A stretch of DNA of 64,000 nt from Streptomyces sp. ERV7 (GTDB lineage Bacteria > Actinomycetota > Actinomycetes > Streptomycetales > Streptomycetaceae), in the NCBI RefSeq assembly GCF_001653515.1, contig NZ_LYOY01000040.1, forward strand, positions 1,364,001 through 1,428,000, read 5' to 3'. The notes under the pieces are model-generated. The model did no database searches. It saw nothing but the letters and a program-made list of their open reading frames with translations, and had not been told where the DNA came from. Below are positions 62,501 to 64,000 of the stretch, piece by piece; the first letter of the stretch is position 1; each line of letters starts with the position of its first letter. The translations under genes were made by a program, and so were the position numbers.

Positions 62501-63496
62501 GGTGCGGGCGGTGCGGTGACGCCAGGTTTCCAGCAGCGCGTGCGACATCAGCGGCAGCCCGCCCGGCTCGGCCGAGACGTCCTCGATCAGACGGGCGGTC
62601 AGGGCGCGTTCCACGATCACGCCGTGGGCGGCGGCGGGTTTCGTGATCGCCTCCCGGAGTTCCTCCGGCGCCATGGGGCCGACCGGCAGATCCGCGTCCC
62701 GGAGCACGTCGGCGAGGCCGGGGTGCTGGAGGCAGTGGGCGTAGAAGTCGGCGCGTACCCCCAGGACCACGCGCAGGCGGCTGCCGGGGTCCCGGGCGGC
62801 CAGGATCTGCCCGAGGAACGCGTCGCGCTCGCCCGCGTCCTGGCAGAGGGTGAAGACCTCCTCGAACTGATCGATGATCAGACAGGTGTCGTGGGGGCGG
62901 TCCGCAGGGGTGAAGAGCTCTTCGTGCTCGGCGGCCGGGCGGGGGCCCGGCGTGCAGATCCGCAGGGCGGCGATACGCGATGAGTCGGCCGGGTCGGGGT
63001 GTTGGAGTCGGGGGAGGAGCCCGGCACGCAGGAGCGAGGACTTGCCGCTGCCGGAGGGCCCCACGACCACACTCACGCGCTCCCTGGCCACCAGTTCGAC
63101 CAGTTGCTCGGTCAGTGCGCCACGGCCGAAGAACAGGGCGCTGTCGCCCGGCTCGTAGCGCGTCAGCCCACGGTACGGAGCGGGAGCGTCCCTATCGGCT
63201 TCGGTGCGGGCGGTCGCGGTCTCCCGGCGCGCCGCCTGCTCGGCTTCGTGCCAGCGTGCCTCCCACGCTTCGCGGTCCGCGTCGCCGCCGCAGGCCTCCA
63301 CGTAGGCGAGGGTGACGGCCAGGGAGGGAAGCTTCTCGCCGGCGGCTGCCTGGGAGAGTGTGGAAGGAGAGTATCCGGTCTTCTTCGCCAGTACGCGGTA
63401 GGACATCCCGGCATCCCGACGCCGTCGGCGCAGGGCGTCGGCGAACTCCGCGACGGGCCCCGCATCCGGGTCCAAGGACTTTTCGGGCCGTGCCAC
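59510..63496 (-). CDS. HTH-STAND NTPase with membrane segment and WD40 repeats
   Basis: A 1,328-aa protein: XRE-type helix-turn-helix (about 25-70; GMSYRVLAKKTGYSPSTLSQ), conflict-type NTPase (about 105-500; Walker A GPSGSGKSS at 146-154, Walker B TCLIIDQFEE at 204-213), one membrane segment (about 515-535) and some 16 WD40 repeats (about 600-1310; typical FSPDGRTLA...VRLWD) forming probably two propellers. STAND proteins oligomerise on ligand binding; the HTH and TM together would place a DNA-binding end on the cytoplasmic side and the WD40 part on the other, or the helix may be a false TM. AGGGGG precedes GTG 63496. The nearest neighbours are a cupin gene upstream and the ECF42 operon downstream. 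Function unknown; conflict or signalling roles are known for relatives. Confidence 0.88.
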   Translation of the reverse strand: MARPEKSLDPDAGPVAEFADALRRRRRDAGMSYRVLAKKTGYSPSTLSQAAAGEKLPSLAVTLAYVEACGGDADREAWEARWHEAEQAARRETATARTEADRDAPAPYRGLTRYEPGDSALFFGRGALTEQLVELVARERVSVVVGPSGSGKSSLLRAGLLPRLQHPDPADSSRIAALRICTPGPRPAAEHEELFTPADRPHDTCLIIDQFEEVFTLCQDAGERDAFLGQILAARDPGSRLRVVLGVRADFYAHCLQHPGLADVLRDADLPVGPMAPEELREAITKPAAAHGVIVERALTARLIEDVSAEPGGLPLMSHALLETWRHRTARTLSLRAYEAAGGLDGAVAHTAEDLYTGLSPDQAVSTRRILLRLITPGDGTPDTRRPVTRAEVEADHSGGTTTVLDHLARARLITLDDDRIDLAHEALITAWPRLQAWINEDRDRLRLHRRLTDAAQGWQEQDRDRGVLLRGGRLEAAWKAFATGGGMAELTGLEREFLTASRAAATRERRLRQAATVSLAVLLVLALVAAGLAWGQRKDAEAAQRQAQSRQLAAQSQTLLATDPDLASLLAVAAYRASPTAEASAGLYAAAALPLRRRLAFSSAEGEASVVAFAPDGRSLAVGSSRGAVRLWDAVTGRSRPLARTDGAVSALAFTPDGRSLAAGSEHGVRVWDSASGRTRAQVTFKDLPNQPDTLAFDSDGRTLTLTLGHGTVRQWEPSTGRARTLMVGADDLPAVSGDPHTTAPDDYDATVRLKDPADGQVRTLLVGTHIGIPPAVSPDGRTIALGHHDGTLRLRDARTGRTETTLRRDFGQVQVLRFSPDGRTVAAGYRNGPVRLWNPAGGDIRTLKDSTGMYDFVFSADGGTFAAGTSDSLQNQGASSVWEVATGRLAATLPGYTGRPGALTAAPDGRSMATIGGDGTVRLNDLTHHLRTRTLYTTDTDQIRALALSPDGHSLATGDATARLWDTTTGRLRATLPDRARMEEFQELAFTPDGRSLAATGALNVRVWEPASGRVLAGRTDDHTGVQDTALSPDGRTRATSSVRTETVSLWDIAAGRLRVTLPDSRKWPRALSFSPDGRTLAASDGTALRLWDTTTGHLRTTLTPSRRAGPSPSSKKSVTDGLCEGVRQIVFSPDGRTLATSGGEEVRVWDFATGRVRTASTGPCGDPGPQRFGGIGPMVFSPDGRTLAMSYGKQVRVWDVTAGRDLAVLTGHSGTVEALAFSPDGHTLATASSDRTVRLWNVAEHHAYATLTGHTGAVTRVLYSRDGHSLFTVSDDGTLRQWGVSLTDPAAAVDKICTASARELTSLEQSTYFPGRHPRSPCSTG

Positions 63497-63669
63497 CGCA
63501 TCCCCCTGTGCAATTGACCGTTCCGGTGGGTGATCAACCCCCACGCCAAAGACGGCTGATCCGGGCCGGCAAGCCAACCCTTCGCCCACTGTCGTACACG
63601 GTATCCCTGTAGGGGAGGTGGGTTGTTCGGTGCGGGGGAGAGGGGTTGTTCCTCCTGGGTGGGAGGTTC

Positions 63670-63981
63670 TCAGGCCGAGGAGGAAATGTGCTCGATGATG
63701 AGGAGGGTGCCTCGACTGGCAGGGCGTACGGCATGCTTCGCGCCCGCCTCGACGATGTACATCTCCCCGGTACGCACGTCGATCTCGGTGTCCTCGACCA
63801 CCAGCCGCAGTGTGCCCTCCACCACCAGCAGGGCCTCCGCCGTGTCATGGGACTCCGCTTCCACGGGGCGTCCGTCCATCCGCAGCACCTTCACCCCCGC
63901 GCTCCCGGCCTGCCCGAGCAGGAGCGAGTCCCAGGCCTGCGGCAGTTGTGCGGCTGTGCGGTGGATGTCGACGACGCTCAT
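63670..63981 (-). CDS. Small cupin-domain protein
   Basis: A 103-aa single cupin: VEAESHDTAEALLVVEGTLR has one His and a Glu of motif 1, and GEMYIVEAGAKHAVRPASRG is motif 2. The metal site is partial, so binding or isomerase functions are more likely than oxygenase. It starts at ATG 63981, close to the window end, and lies 174 bases upstream of the HTH-STAND-WD40 gene on the same strand; whether they are co-transcribed is not clear. Confidence 0.8.
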   Translation of the reverse strand: MSVVDIHRTAAQLPQAWDSLLLGQAGSAGVKVLRMDGRPVEAESHDTAEALLVVEGTLRLVVEDTEIDVRTGEMYIVEAGAKHAVRPASRGTLLIIEHISSSA

Positions 63982-64000
63982 GTCATGCCTCCCGGCGGGC

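Overview
The window is GC-rich actinobacterial chromosome, almost certainly Streptomyces. Third codon positions are nearly all G or C, TTA codons are very rare, and it carries Streptomyces hallmark families: a WhiB-like protein, an SsgA-like protein, a conservon (roadblock/DUF742/GTPase set), several SpoIIE-type phosphatases with RsbW-like kinase domains, and ECF41 and ECF42 sigma factors. The first 7.7 kb (fumarase, DUF1707 protein, WhiB-like, glpX, DUF4245 protein) follows a gene order I recall from Streptomyces core chromosomes.

Layout. 1-7.7 kb: tail of a Thr/Pro-rich (probably penicillin-binding) protein, a catalase relic, a TTA-containing SpoIIE phosphatase, class I fumarase, DUF1707 protein, wblI, glpX (its 5' end tandemly duplicated) and a DUF4245 protein. 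7.8-15.7 kb: nitroreductase, MFS relic, SnoaL-like protein, cupin, an MFS exporter with a TetR repressor, a secreted NlpC/P60-like protein and a DUF4232-like lipoprotein. 15.8-21.3 kb: a GH51-type arabinofuranosidase lacking its 5' end, tRNA-Gly(CCC), and a 2.5 kb island ended by a 44-bp copy of the tRNA 3' half; beyond it lies an orphan promoter, operator and signal peptide on the same strand as the broken hydrolase. 21.3-30.5 kb: SsgA-like protein, DUF985 cupin, GntR regulator, a secreted protein, a KimA-like APC transporter, a secreted protein with two neocarzinostatin-fold domains, a PI-PLC-like enzyme and a serine hydrolase. 30.5-37.7 kb: an ECF41 sigma factor with its epimerase partner, two DHA2 exporters (one with a TetR regulator, one in an SDR operon) and a small unknown protein. 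37.8-43.2 kb: GH18 chitinase, a copper-radical galactose oxidase with two discoidin-like domains, and a GT87-like membrane protein.

43.3-49 kb: conservon cvnABCD plus a second roadblock gene and a DUF6397-like gene. 49-55.5 kb: DUF4190/septum-formation-like protein, GntR regulator, a 59-aa SPOR-like protein, MutT-type Nudix, an RsbW-like kinase and a PAS-PAS-GAF-SpoIIE-kinase protein. 55.5-64 kb: PspA with a truncated TPM-family neighbour, a MerR regulator, an ECF42 sigma factor with its DGPF partner, a 1,328-aa HTH-NTPase-TM-WD40 protein and a cupin.

Themes. Much of the window is signalling: two SpoIIE phosphatases, a stand-alone RsbW-like kinase, a conservon, two unusual ECF sigma factors with matching candidate promoters, and a large STAND-type sensor. 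The second is secretion of polysaccharide- or lipid-active enzymes. The third is decay: at least seven gene fragments, concentrated around the tRNA-Gly locus but also beside core genes. The strongest candidates for new biology are the tRNA-Gly island that appears to interrupt a regulated secreted-hydrolase gene, the duplicated glpX leader with its upstream reading frame, the tandem neocarzinostatin-fold protein and the HTH-STAND-WD40 protein.
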